The translations under genes and the position numbers were made by a program. Of a DNA stretch of 35,435 nucleotides, positions 1 to 7,673 are shown piece by piece (positions within the stretch are counted from its first letter, which is position 1; each line of letters opens with the position of its first letter). This DNA comes from Actinomycetota bacterium (GTDB lineage: Bacteria > Actinomycetota > Actinomycetes > S36-B12): NCBI GenBank assembly GCA_005798555.1, contig SYJA01000076.1:1-35435 (forward strand), given 5' to 3'. The notes under the pieces were generated by a model that searched no databases, was not told where the DNA came from, and worked only from the letters and a program-made list of their open reading frames with translations.

Positions 1-165
1 ATTACCCTCAAAACAGTTCGGCCCGCCCACAACTGGGGTGCCTAACCATGAGGGGTTTAGGGTGCCGCCGATACCGGCCACACCCGGGCGCACCCAACCA
101 ACACCAAGTGCCAACCGAACACTGGCCACCGAACTAACCGGCGAATTCACATCAATGCTTGGCAT
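1..165 (-). CDS. Possible 5' end of an unknown gene, cut by left window edge
   Basis: An ATG at 165-163 on the minus strand opens a frame that stays open for 55 codons to the window edge. Just upstream is an SD-like GGAGA with a 5-nt spacer. The visible product is rich in Gly, Val, Pro and Ser with no motif I recognise. Third-position GC is only about half, lower than in the sure genes here, so coding is not certain. No function is proposed. If real, it lies downstream of the hydrolase gene on the same strand, separated by 278 bp of non-coding DNA. Confidence 0.3.
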   Translation of the reverse strand, partial: MPSIDVNSPVSSVASVRLALGVGWVRPGVAGIGGTLNPSWLGTPVVGGPNCFEGN

Positions 166-182
166 CACATTCTCCAAATGAC

Positions 183-216
183 TTGGCGGGTAGATAAGTT
201 TGGCGGATAGCTAAGT
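183..216. repeat. Tandem 17-bp direct repeat
   Basis: Copy 1 is 183-199 and copy 2 is 200-216, with no gap and two mismatches. Read on the minus strand, the repeats lie 18-51 nt before the putative ATG at 165, where an operator or promoter element would sit. They are too short and too few for CRISPR. Confidence 0.6.
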
Positions 217-283
217 GCTGCATCGCCATCAGAACACATGCTGGGTGCGAATACTGTCAAAAGTTGGCGGTTTCATCAGAATT

Positions 284-297
284 CAGGGTTAACCCTG
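284..297. promoter_or_regulatory. 14-bp perfect palindrome, possible operator
   Basis: CAGGGTTAACCCTG is a perfect palindrome without a spacer, the form of a dimeric regulator site rather than an RNA hairpin. Its position upstream of the putative minus-strand gene is suggestive only. The regulator is unknown. Confidence 0.35.
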
Positions 298-443
298 CTC
301 GAACGATCATTTCTGGGCCCATTTTGACGGTTTCAGCAGGTTAAGGGATCCGGTACCTGAACTCGTTATTTGGTTCTCCCACGCACTCGCGGGGTTGGGA
401 CCGGCCTCGCTTCGTCGGGCATCTGGACTTACGACTAGCGCCC

Positions 444-1352
444 CTACGCCAATGCGGAAAGTTCCGGCTGGAAGAACCTGCGCCAAGCCCGGGCTACTAA
501 GTCTGGGTGCTCCATTTGGGCGGCGTGCCCGGAGTCCGACAGCACCATCACATGCCCATTGCGAAAATGCCGAGTGATGCGATGAGCGGCACTAGCGTCC
601 ACTAATGGATCCTTCCTGCCGTAAACAACCAAGGTTTCACACTGAACACGCTCCGCTAGCTTCCATGGTCGATCCGGCCCGACGTCGACAAAGGTACGAA
701 GTAGGCCGCGCAGGGATCTTAGAAATGCATCGCCCGCATAAGTCAGGTGCTCGCGATTACGGGCCTCTTCGATCGCCTCATCCACGCGCTGGGCGGGAAA
801 CCGCCCCGGGTCGGCAAGGCAGGTGTCCATCGTGCCCTTGACGCGAGCACCGGCATCTAGTTCAAGATATTTCGCGAGCAGCCGCTCACCAAGACCTGGC
901 ACGGCAATCACCGGAAGGTGCACATTCGCCTTTGTTGGACGCATTTCCGGGAGTGCAGGTGAGATCAAGGTTAGCGAGCGGACTAAATCCGGGCGCCGAG
1001 CCGCGAGTTGCAATGCCACGGCACCACCTAGGGAGTTACCGAAGAGGTGAACCGGCGCCTTGACTTCATTTTCGATGAACTCGATTACACATGCCGCGTG
1101 GCCGGCCGGGCTCATGTCCCCGTTGCGTGGCGGCGGCGACTGGCCAAAGCCGCCTAGATCTACGGCCCAACCATCGACATCGGCGCGTAAGTCGTCCATT
1201 AAGTCGGTCCAGTTAAGTGACGAGCCGCCAAGGCCGTGGACATAAACCGCAGCCGGCGCACCTGGGATCAGGCTCGGAGCATGACGCACCGACATCGAGC
1301 AGGACGGGAGCCAGGCTTCAGCCCGCGGCCACGGCGCACACAATTGGGACAT
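444..1352 (-). CDS. Alpha/beta-fold hydrolase
   Basis: The product is 302 residues, a soluble alpha/beta hydrolase of the lipase/esterase/haloalkane-dehalogenase-like superfamily. The oxyanion-hole motif VHGLGG is at 38-43 and the nucleophile elbow GNSLGG has Ser107. The predicted acid is Asp248 (GRKDPL) and the general base His276 (SDSGHAAQ). The substrate cannot be told. I chose the ATG at 1352 because TATTCT ends exactly 6 nt before it, a leaderless arrangement; a GGAGG further upstream is 12 nt away, too far to act as SD. The gene diverges from a TetR regulator gene, which makes regulation by that protein plausible. The same hydrolase/TetR/DUF3107 neighbourhood exists in mycobacteria. Confidence 0.88.
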   Translation of the reverse strand: MSQLCAPWPRAEAWLPSCSMSVRHAPSLIPGAPAAVYVHGLGGSSLNWTDLMDDLRADVDGWAVDLGGFGQSPPPRNGDMSPAGHAACVIEFIENEVKAPVHLFGNSLGGAVALQLAARRPDLVRSLTLISPALPEMRPTKANVHLPVIAVPGLGERLLAKYLELDAGARVKGTMDTCLADPGRFPAQRVDEAIEEARNREHLTYAGDAFLRSLRGLLRTFVDVGPDRPWKLAERVQCETLVVYGRKDPLVDASAAHRITRHFRNGHVMVLSDSGHAAQMEHPDLVARAWRRFFQPELSALA

Positions 1353-1358
1353 GCGGTC

Positions 1359-1364
1359 AGAATA
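1359..1364 (-). promoter_or_regulatory. -10-like TATTCT of the hydrolase gene (leaderless)
   Basis: TATTCT on the minus strand is followed by 6 nt and then the ATG at 1352. Transcription starting about 7 nt past the -10 would begin at or next to the start codon. Confidence 0.5.
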
Positions 1365-1450
1365 CCTCCATAAATTGAGGGCCCCTACCGATGCCCAGGT
1401 CTGGCCCCTTGGAGTCAGGCTAGAACCCGGGCGCACGGATTACTGGCGAG

Positions 1451-1456
1451 TAGGCT
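1451..1456 (+). promoter_or_regulatory. -10-like TAGGCT of the TetR gene (leaderless)
   Basis: TAGGCT is followed by exactly 6 nt and the GTG at 1463. No SD lies before that GTG. Confidence 0.5.
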
Positions 1457-1462
1457 TTGCTG

Positions 1463-2092
1463 GTGACCAGAACCGACTCTAAGCCTAGCGGGCGCCTGCC
1501 CAAGTCCGAGCGTCGGGCGCAGGTGCTAGCGGCCGCCCAAGAGGTGTTCGTGGCCGCCGGGTACCACGCCGCCGGGATGGACGACATCGCCGAGCGCGCC
1601 GGAGTGTCCAAGCCGGTGCTTTACCAGCACTTCTCGAGCAAATTGGATCTCTACCTTGCCCTCCTGGACGCCGGCATCGAGGAACTGCACGCCGGATATG
1701 CCGCGGGGCTGCGCTCGACTTCCGACAATAAAGTCCGGGTGCAGCGCACCGTGCAGGCCTACTTTGCATTCGTCGAAGACCCACAGGGGGCTTTCCGGTT
1801 GGTATTTGAAAGTGATCTGATCAACGAGGCGGCGGTGCGCGAACGGGTTGACCGAGCCGACCTAGCGGTCGCGCAGGCGATTGCCCACGTCATCACCGAG
1901 GACACCGGATTAAGCCCGCAACAGGCGCTCCTACTCGGGTCTGGGATGCTCGGCATGTCGCAGGTCGCCGCCCGCCGTTGGTTACGCCACGCGCGAACTG
2001 AAATCAGCCGCGAGGAAGCCGCTGAACTCATCGCCTCCCTTGGCTGGCGCGGCATTAGCGGCTTCCCGCTTTCGCACCCACCGGAGGACTAA
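1463..2092 (+). CDS. TetR/AcrR-family transcriptional regulator
   Basis: The product is 209 residues, the usual TetR length. The N-terminal helix-turn-helix is clear at about residues 13-60, with the typical run from AAQEVFVAAGY through GMDDIAERAGVSKPVLYQHF to the SKLDLYLALL helix. The C-terminal three quarters is the variable ligand-binding and dimer domain. An in-frame TTG lies two codons upstream, but GTG at 1463 fits both family N-termini and the TAGGCT box 6 nt before it. It diverges from the hydrolase gene across 110 bp and precedes the DUF3107 gene. It corresponds by position to M. tuberculosis Rv3208. Ligand and operator are unknown. Confidence 0.92.
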   Translation: MTRTDSKPSGRLPKSERRAQVLAAAQEVFVAAGYHAAGMDDIAERAGVSKPVLYQHFSSKLDLYLALLDAGIEELHAGYAAGLRSTSDNKVRVQRTVQAYFAFVEDPQGAFRLVFESDLINEAAVRERVDRADLAVAQAIAHVITEDTGLSPQQALLLGSGMLGMSQVAARRWLRHARTEISREEAAELIASLGWRGISGFPLSHPPED

Positions 2093-2178
2093 GCCACCTC
2101 ACCTTGACACGATGAGCGCAAAACACAACTATCAGCAGCACAGTTAAAGCAGTTGCACCCTTGACAGGAGGACCGACC

Positions 2179-2406
2179 GTGGAGGTCAAGATCGGTGTCC
2201 AAGACACCGCACGCGAAATATCACTCGAGAGTGCACAGGAGCAAGCCGAGATCATCAAGGCGGTCGAAGCCGCCATAGCGAAAGGCGGCCTGCTCTCGCT
2301 GGCCGATGAGCGCGGACGCACCGTCTTAGTGCCCGCCGAGAAAATCGCTTATGTCGAAGTCGGCGCCGAATCAACGCGCCGCGTCGGGTTTGGCAGTACC
2401 TCCTAG
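2179..2406 (+). CDS. DUF3107 family small protein
   Basis: The product is 75 residues, a short actinobacterial family of unknown function (mycobacterial TB9.4/Rv3208A is a member). It starts MEVKIGVQDTAREIS and has the conserved acidic and hydrophobic centre followed by VLVPAEKIAYVEVG. AGGAGG (2166-2171) with a 7-nt spacer fixes the GTG at 2179 rather than the in-frame TTG at 2161, which would swallow the SD. It sits between TetR and the convergent MiaE-like gene. No catalytic motif is visible. Confidence 0.88.
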   Translation: MEVKIGVQDTAREISLESAQEQAEIIKAVEAAIAKGGLLSLADERGRTVLVPAEKIAYVEVGAESTRRVGFGSTS

Positions 2407-2449
2407 GCGCTGCCACCCCAGTTGAGCGGCCAAAGTTGAGTCAACAGTG

Positions 2450-3142
2450 CTAAGCGGCAAGTCCGAGCGCGGCCATCCGCTTGGTGTGGTTGTCGGTGAG
2501 CCGGGCGAGCATCCGCCCGATCTCCGCTAGGTCCGCGCCAGGGCGATCAACGCCACCGACTAACAAACTGGAGAGCGCATCGCGCTCAGCAGCGACTCGT
2601 TGCGCTTGTGATAGCGCCTCGCCAACAAGGCGCCGACCCCAAAGCGCCAACCGGCCACCGATTCGCGGATCAGCGGCTATCGCGGCACGGACCCGGCTGA
2701 CCGCGAATTCCGACTGCCCCATTTCATCGCAGACACTTAGTACCAGCGCATTGGTTTCCGGGTCGAGGTACTTGGCTATCTCGACATAAAAGTCAAGGGC
2801 GATACCGTCACCCACATAAGCCTTGACCAAACCTTCGAGCCAGTCATTGGGCGCGGTATGGGCGTGGAACTCTTCAAGGGGCTGCCTAAATGGTGCGATC
2901 GCCGCCTCCGGCGACACCCCAAGCTCAACTAGGCGATTCCGCAAGGTTTCAAAGTGTCGGTACTCCGTTGCCGCCCTTGCCCCCAGGGCGGCCTTGTCAT
3001 CAATGGTCGGCGCCATCGCCGCATCAGCGGCGATCCGTTCGAAAGCGGTGAGGGCACCGTAGGCCAACACCGCAAGCAGGTCGACGACCGCGGCCCGGTA
3101 CTCCGGGTCGGTGTCCAAAGTCTGAAGAGACGGCTGATCCAT
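2450..3142 (-). CDS. Ferritin-fold MiaE-like protein
   Basis: The product is 230 residues, of the actinobacterial ferritin-like family annotated as tRNA-(ms2io6A)-hydroxylase-like (Rv3210c is the positional equivalent). It is nearly all helical. Candidate di-iron ligands are Glu35 (TAFERIAAD) and the ExxH pair Glu60/His63 (TEYRHFE) in the N-terminal half, with further acidic helices around DEMGQSEF. True MiaE hydroxylates a modified A37 in tRNA; whether this distant relative does is unproven. It diverges from the DEAD-box helicase across only 44 bp. No SD precedes the ATG; a TAGCCT ends 9 nt upstream. Confidence 0.82.
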   Translation of the reverse strand: MDQPSLQTLDTDPEYRAAVVDLLAVLAYGALTAFERIAADAAMAPTIDDKAALGARAATEYRHFETLRNRLVELGVSPEAAIAPFRQPLEEFHAHTAPNDWLEGLVKAYVGDGIALDFYVEIAKYLDPETNALVLSVCDEMGQSEFAVSRVRAAIAADPRIGGRLALWGRRLVGEALSQAQRVAAERDALSSLLVGGVDRPGADLAEIGRMLARLTDNHTKRMAALGLAA

Positions 3143-3151
3143 GGTGGTCGA

Positions 3152-3179
3152 AGGCTAGCGAAAGGCCAGCGGGTAGACT
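3152..3179. promoter_or_regulatory. Divergent -10 pair, MiaE-like gene / helicase
   Basis: On the minus strand TAGCCT (3157-3152) ends 9 nt before the ATG at 3142. On the plus strand TAGACT (3174-3179) ends 7 nt before the GTG at 3187. The helicase side fits a leaderless start well; the other side is looser. Confidence 0.45.
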
Positions 3180-3186
3180 CAAGGAA

Positions 3187-4614
3187 GTGACTACTTCCCC
3201 GGTCGACCCAACCTCGGCTTCCACCTTCGTAGAGCTAGGCACCGATCCCAAAATCGCCGAGGCCCTCGCCGCTGATGGCATTGAACGTGCCTTCCCGATC
3301 CAGCAAATGTGCATCCCCTTAGCCCTTGAGGGTAAGGACCTAATCGGCCAGGCCAAGACCGGCACCGGCAAGACCCTGGGTTTCGGCATCCCGCTACTTC
3401 AGCGCATCGACCTCGAAGGTGACCGCAGCGTGCCGCAGGCCCTGGTCGTTTGCCCCACCCGTGAACTCGGTCTTCAGGTGGCAACGGACTTGGAGCGGGC
3501 CGGCCGGCTGAAGGGCATCAAAGTACTGGCCATTTATGGAGGCCGGGCCTACGAGCCGCAAATTGAGGCGCTGCACAAAGGGGTCGACGTGGTGGTGGGC
3601 ACACCCGGGCGACTAATAGACCTCGTGAACCGCCGCGACCTAATGCTCACCGGGATTCGCACCTTGGTACTTGATGAAGCCGATGAGATGCTAGATATGG
3701 GCTTCCTGCCCGATGTCGAACGCATCGTTTCGGAGATCCCAACAGTGCGGCAGACGATGCTCTTCTCCGCAACCATGCCCGGGCAGATCGTTAACCTGGC
3801 CCGCCGCTACATGACCCAGCCCATCCACCTGCGTGCGAGTGAGCCTGGTGACGACAGCGCCATCGTCGACACCATCGAACAACATGTCTGGCGCGCGCAT
3901 CCGATGGACAAAATCGAGATCCTCGCCCGCATCCTGCAGGCCGACGGACGCGGCCTCGTCATGATCTTCACCCGGACAAAGCGCAAAGCGCAACGGATCT
4001 GCGATGACCTCACCGAGCGCGGCTTCGCCGTCGGCACCGTGCATGGTGACCTTGGCCAGGGCGCGCGCGAACAGGCTTTACGCGCCTTCCGCAACGGCAA
4101 GGTCGATGTTCTCGTTGCCACCGATGTTGCAGCGCGTGGTATCGACGTTGACGGCGTGACCCACGTCATCAACTATGAATGCCCCGATGACGAGAAGACC
4201 TACCTGCACCGTATCGGTCGCACCGGCCGTGCCGGGGCGTCCGGAGTTGCCGTGACTTTGGTCGACTGGGAGGACATCGCGCGCTGGCAGATGATCGACC
4301 GTGCCCTGAAGCTGCCCTTCAAGGACCCAATCGAGACCTACTCTTCAAGCGATCACATCTACACCGGCCTTGGTATCGCGCCAGGCACCACCGGCCAACT
4401 CCCCAAGGCCGGCCGCACTCGAGCGGGCCTGGCCGCCGAAAGGGTCGAGGACCTCGGCGAAACCGGCAAGAAGAAGCCTAAGCTTGATGACCGTAAGCCG
4501 GCCCACGCTAAGGGCAAAAATGGGGATCAGTCCAAGGCAGATAAGCCCAGGACAGATAAGCCAAAGCGCCCGCGGCAGCGCACCCGCGCCGGAAAACCTG
4601 CCGCCGAGGTTTAG
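3187..4614 (+). CDS. rhlE: DEAD-box RNA helicase, RhlE type
   Basis: The product is 475 residues, an ATP-dependent RNA helicase probably acting in ribosome assembly, mRNA turnover or cold adaptation. All core motifs are present: Q motif at about 15-40, Walker A AKTGTGKT at 56-63, PTREL at 90-94, TPGR at 139-142, DEAD at 163-166, SAT at 194-196, ARGID in the second RecA domain, and HRIGRTGR at 341-348. The last 60 or so residues are a Lys/Arg/Pro-rich disordered tail, a typical RNA-binding extension. The start is the GTG at 3187, with TAGACT 7 nt upstream. Position matches Rv3211 (rhlE) in M. tuberculosis. Confidence 0.93.
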   Translation: MTTSPVDPTSASTFVELGTDPKIAEALAADGIERAFPIQQMCIPLALEGKDLIGQAKTGTGKTLGFGIPLLQRIDLEGDRSVPQALVVCPTRELGLQVATDLERAGRLKGIKVLAIYGGRAYEPQIEALHKGVDVVVGTPGRLIDLVNRRDLMLTGIRTLVLDEADEMLDMGFLPDVERIVSEIPTVRQTMLFSATMPGQIVNLARRYMTQPIHLRASEPGDDSAIVDTIEQHVWRAHPMDKIEILARILQADGRGLVMIFTRTKRKAQRICDDLTERGFAVGTVHGDLGQGAREQALRAFRNGKVDVLVATDVAARGIDVDGVTHVINYECPDDEKTYLHRIGRTGRAGASGVAVTLVDWEDIARWQMIDRALKLPFKDPIETYSSSDHIYTGLGIAPGTTGQLPKAGRTRAGLAAERVEDLGETGKKKPKLDDRKPAHAKGKNGDQSKADKPRTDKPKRPRQRTRAGKPAAEV

Positions 4615-4637
4615 TTCGCGGCGATATCGGGTATGCA

Positions 4638-5015
4638 ATGACCGTGACACATAGTTGGACGCTCCCAGCGGATACCACCGCCGCCACCGCCGCCCGGGGG
4701 TGGGTGGCGTGCAGCCTCGCCACCTGGGGCGATAGCGCCGATGCCGTCGCGGTTGCCTCTGAGTTGTGCACCAATGCGATCTTGCACGGTAGCCCGCCGC
4801 AAAGCCTCAAATTGGTAGTCGATGACGACTACCTGCACTTGGAGGTAACGAACCACAGGGGCGCCGGTGGCACCATCCCGAAGATGGCAAAGCAGCGGCC
4901 GGCGATTGCGCCCGGTGGCGGGCGTGGCCTGCAGTTGGTGGATGCGCTCGCCAGTTCCTGGGGCACTGATATCGGCCCCGAGCTAATTACCGTCTGGGCC
5001 GATCTCCCCCGGTGA
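4638..5015 (+). CDS. RsbW-like anti-sigma-type ATP-binding protein
   Basis: The product is 125 residues, a GHKL/HATPase_c_2 domain standing alone, as in RsbW/SpoIIAB-like anti-sigma kinases. The N box is SELCTNAILHG (about 41-51). A G2-like GGGRGLQLVDALASSWG lies near 92-108, the usual end of this actinobacterial subfamily. The classic G1 DxGxG is not recognisable, so kinase activity is doubtful. It lies 23 bp downstream of the helicase and may be cotranscribed with it. No STAS anti-sigma antagonist or sigma factor is in the window, so its partner is unknown. No SD or -10 box is seen before the ATG. Confidence 0.8.
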   Translation: MTVTHSWTLPADTTAATAARGWVACSLATWGDSADAVAVASELCTNAILHGSPPQSLKLVVDDDYLHLEVTNHRGAGGTIPKMAKQRPAIAPGGGRGLQLVDALASSWGTDIGPELITVWADLPR

Positions 5016-5038
5016 CAATTGAATTCACCGCCGCCCTG

Positions 5039-5440
5039 CTAGTCGATTAGGCCCCATTCGGCCAGGGCTTCGAGCAGCCCGTCACTAGTGTCAAGGTCGC
5101 CCAGATCCGCAGGAGCGAAAAAACGCGCCTCATCCGCATCATCATTACCGACCGGGGTTCGTCCTTCGACTAGCCTGCCAAGAAAATCTCTGATGACGTA
5201 GGTGCCGCCCCCCGGGGCCGCTCGGCACACCGTGCCCACCTCGCGCACCACCGTGATGTCTAGACCCGTCTCCTCAAAGACCTCGCGGATGACGGCCGCC
5301 TCGTGGCTTTCACCGGGCTCAACCCGCCCACCGGGCAACGACCAACGGCCACGGGCCGGCTCGTGGCCCCGCTTGACCAAAAGCAAAGCGCCGGCCGCAT
5401 CGAAAACCACCGCGCCAACGCACGGGATCTGGGTGCTCAC
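5039..5440 (-). CDS. Nudix hydrolase
   Basis: The product is 133 residues, a single Nudix domain. The Nudix box runs from Gly38 to Leu60 and fits GX5EX7REUXEEXGU in full, with Glu53, Glu56 and Glu57 as metal ligands. Nudix enzymes cleave nucleoside diphosphates linked to another moiety; the ADP-ribose or CoA-type substrate cannot be told, but cotranscription with acyl-CoA genes makes a CoA-related or housekeeping substrate worth considering. The GTG start overlaps the stop of the acyl-CoA dehydrogenase gene by 4 bp (GTGA), indicating translational coupling. Confidence 0.9.
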   Translation of the reverse strand: MSTQIPCVGAVVFDAAGALLLVKRGHEPARGRWSLPGGRVEPGESHEAAVIREVFEETGLDITVVREVGTVCRAAPGGGTYVIRDFLGRLVEGRTPVGNDDADEARFFAPADLGDLDTSDGLLEALAEWGLID

Positions 5441-6642
5441 GTGCGGATCTTGTACTCCTCGAGTAGGCGGCGAGCAATAATGATGCGTTGAATATCGGCG
5501 GTGCCTTCGCCAATCAGGAGCATCGGCGCCTCGCGATACAAGCGCTCGATCTCGTATTCCTTCGAGTAGCCGTAGCCACCATGAATTCGGAAGGAGTCTT
5601 CGACCACCTCTTTGCAGTATTCGCTCGCGAGGTATTTCGCCATGCCAGACTCAAGATCATTGCGCTCGCCAGAGTCCTTCTTACGTGCAGCCATCACCAT
5701 CATTTGGTGCGCCGCTTCGACTTTGGTAGCCATATCGGCGAGTCGAAATGCCACCGCCTGATGTTCGACGATGGGCTTGCCGAAGGTAACCCGTTGCTGC
5801 GCGTACTCGATACCGAGCTCGAACGCCCGAAGCGCCACCCCGCAGCCGCGCGCAGCGACATTTACCCGGCCAACTTCGACGCCATCCATCATTTGATAGA
5901 AGCCCTGCCCGGGCACCCCGCCGAGTAGATTGTCTTGCGAGATGCGGACCCCATCCATCACCATTTCGGTGGTGTCTACGCCCTTATAACCCATCTTTTC
6001 GATCCTGCCCGGAATGGTCAGGCCGGGAATCACCTCCCCAAAGCCAGAGGGCTTCTCAATCAGGAACGTCGACATCTTCTTGTAGACACTGGCGTCGGCT
6101 TCGACATCAGCATCGGTGCGCACGAGCACCGCCACTAGGGTTGAGGAACCGCCATTTGTTAGCCACATCTTCTGGCCGGTTAGCAAGTAGTCATCGCCGT
6201 CTTTCACCGCCTTGCTGGTAATCGCCGCCGCGTCCGAACCGCACCCTGGCTCACTCATTGAGAAGGCCCCGCGCACCTCACCGGTTGCCATGCGCGGCAG
6301 GTAGTACTGCTTTTGCTGCTCGGTTCCGTGATGCATGAGCATGTAGGCCACGATGAAGTGCGTATTGATGACGCCGCTGACACTCATCCAACCCCGGGCA
6401 ATTTCTTCAACAACGAGGGCGTAGGTAAGGAGCGACTCCCCCAGACCGCCATACTCCTCTGGAATCATCAGGCCAAATACCCCAAGGTCCTTCAATCCAT
6501 CAACGATATCGGCCGGGTACTCGTCCTTATGCTCCAAGTCCGTCGCATAAGGCAGGATCTCCTTGTCAACGAAATCCCGAATAGCGGCGATCATGTCGCC
6601 TTGAATCTCGGTCAGTCCTTCGGTCTCTGCCAGCTTCTTCAT
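5437..6642 (-). CDS. Acyl-CoA dehydrogenase, possible methylsuccinyl-CoA dehydrogenase
   Basis: The product is 401 residues, a complete FAD-dependent acyl-CoA dehydrogenase. Signature blocks are FSMSEPGCGSDAAAI, QKMWLTNGG, QQRVTFGKPI and the C-terminal IHGGYGYSKEYEIERLYR. The predicted catalytic base is Glu379 in IGEGTADIQ. It closely resembles, from memory, the dehydrogenase in the Streptomyces ethylmalonyl-CoA cluster. The gene lies 9 bp behind the CoA-ester lyase, which strengthens that reading; a branched or short-chain substrate in amino-acid catabolism is the alternative. AGAGGA 5 nt before the ATG is a good SD. Confidence 0.88.
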   Translation of the reverse strand: MKKLAETEGLTEIQGDMIAAIRDFVDKEILPYATDLEHKDEYPADIVDGLKDLGVFGLMIPEEYGGLGESLLTYALVVEEIARGWMSVSGVINTHFIVAYMLMHHGTEQQKQYYLPRMATGEVRGAFSMSEPGCGSDAAAITSKAVKDGDDYLLTGQKMWLTNGGSSTLVAVLVRTDADVEADASVYKKMSTFLIEKPSGFGEVIPGLTIPGRIEKMGYKGVDTTEMVMDGVRISQDNLLGGVPGQGFYQMMDGVEVGRVNVAARGCGVALRAFELGIEYAQQRVTFGKPIVEHQAVAFRLADMATKVEAAHQMMVMAARKKDSGERNDLESGMAKYLASEYCKEVVEDSFRIHGGYGYSKEYEIERLYREAPMLLIGEGTADIQRIIIARRLLEEYKIRT

Positions 6643-6651
6643 CGCTATCCT

Positions 6652-7614
6652 CTACTCCGGTGGGGTGAAAGTCTGAGTACGAGCCATTCCGGCGGCCCGG
6701 CCCTTGGCTGAAACAACCAGCGCCATTTTGCGCGAGGCTTCATCAATCATCTCGTCACCGAGCATCGCGGCGCCCTTAGCGCCACCGGCAGCAGAGGTGT
6801 AGTAGTCGTAGGAGTCAAGAATCATCTCGGCTTTGTCATAGTCATCTTGCCGCGGGGAGAAGATCTCATTGGCGGCGTCCAACTGACCCGGGTGCAAAAC
6901 CCATTTGCCATCGAAACCCAACGCGGCCGCGCGACCAGCGACCCGGCGGAAGCCATCGACATCCTTGATCTGTAGATAGGGACCATCAATGGCCTGCTTG
7001 TCGAAGGCTCGAGCTGCCATCAAAATTCGCATCAAGATGTAGTGGTAGGCATCGCCAACGTCATAACCTGGAGGCTGCTCCCCCACGACAAGTGACTTCA
7101 TGTTGATGCTTGCCATGAAATCGGCCGGGCCGAAGATTATTGTCTCGACCCGCGGGCTGGCCTGCGCGATGGCATCAACGTTGATCAGACCGAGCGCGTT
7201 CTCGATCTGCGCTTCAATTCCTATGCGGCCGACTTCAAGACCATTCGACTTTTCGATTTGGGTGAGCAGCAGGTCAAGTGCCACGACCTGATCAGCTGTT
7301 TGCACCTTCGGCAACATTATGCAATCCAGGTTTGGGCCGGCGCCTTCAACAACTTCGATCACATCTTGGTAAGTCCACTGGGTAGTCCAATCATTTACCC
7401 GCACCGAGCGAACCTTGCCCTCGTAACCGCCTTCGTTTAGCGCAGCAACTATGTTCTTGCGGGCTTCGGGCTTGGCAAGTGGGGCAACAGCATCCTCTAT
7501 ATCCATGAAGATCTGGTCGGCCGCCAGCCCACGGGCCTTGTCGAGCATTTTGGGGCTGCTGCCGGGCACCGCCAAGTTAGAGCGACGCGAGCGCAGCACT
7601 CTGTGATTACCCAC
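6652..7614 (-). CDS. HpcH/HpaI-family CoA-ester lyase (malyl-CoA lyase-like)
   Basis: The product is 320 residues of the CitE/Mcl1 family, which cleaves or forms beta-hydroxyacyl-CoA esters with Mg2+. Visible motifs are the N-terminal RRSNLAVPGSSPKML, the metal-binding MDIEDAVAPL, EAQIENALGL and GPADFMAS, and the C-terminal GFDGKWVLHPGQ. It resembles the Streptomyces ethylmalonyl-CoA-pathway lyase in memory-based comparison; itaconate or leucine-linked lyases of mycobacteria are alternatives. AAGGAGG four nt before the GTG is a strong SD. It is the first gene of a minus-strand operon with the acyl-CoA dehydrogenase and Nudix genes. A TACGCT in the leader could be its -10. Confidence 0.88.
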   Translation of the reverse strand: MGNHRVLRSRRSNLAVPGSSPKMLDKARGLAADQIFMDIEDAVAPLAKPEARKNIVAALNEGGYEGKVRSVRVNDWTTQWTYQDVIEVVEGAGPNLDCIMLPKVQTADQVVALDLLLTQIEKSNGLEVGRIGIEAQIENALGLINVDAIAQASPRVETIIFGPADFMASINMKSLVVGEQPPGYDVGDAYHYILMRILMAARAFDKQAIDGPYLQIKDVDGFRRVAGRAAALGFDGKWVLHPGQLDAANEIFSPRQDDYDKAEMILDSYDYYTSAAGGAKGAAMLGDEMIDEASRKMALVVSAKGRAAGMARTQTFTPPE

Positions 7615-7673
7615 TTCTCCTCCTTCAAGGCTCCTGAGCGTACCGACCTGGCGCGGGGGCGCCCACTCGAAAA

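Larger units (their letters stand above)
166..443. other. Non-coding, repeat-containing intergenic region
   Basis: No credible gene is seen in these 278 bases, which are more A+T-rich than the rest. They hold two abutting 17-bp direct repeats (183-199 and 200-216, 15 of 17 identical, each beginning TTGGCGG). A 14-bp perfect palindrome, CAGGGTTAACCCTG, lies at 284-297. Two related boxes, TTGGCGGTTTCATCAG (263-278) and TTGACGGTTTCAGCAG around 324-339, follow the same pattern. On the minus strand a TTGACA (255-260) could be a -35. The layout resembles an operator region for the gene running off the left edge. Confidence 0.5.

Noticed and set aside
183-340. CRISPR-like array at the left edge
   Set aside because: Repeats are 17 bp or less, abutting or unevenly spaced, with no unique spacers and no cas genes.
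1364-1376. GGAGG upstream of the hydrolase as a Shine-Dalgarno
   Set aside because: It lies 12 nt from the ATG, beyond a normal spacer, and TATTCT between them fits a leaderless start.
2161-2166. TTGACA as a promoter -35 or TTG start for DUF3107
   Set aside because: It abuts the AGGAGG that serves GTG 2179; using it as start would put the SD inside the gene, and a -35 here would have its -10 inside the gene.
2435-2445. GTTGAGTCAAC palindrome between DUF3107 and the MiaE-like gene as a terminator
   Set aside because: No loop and no T-run; too short for a transcription terminator, and an operator role has no support.
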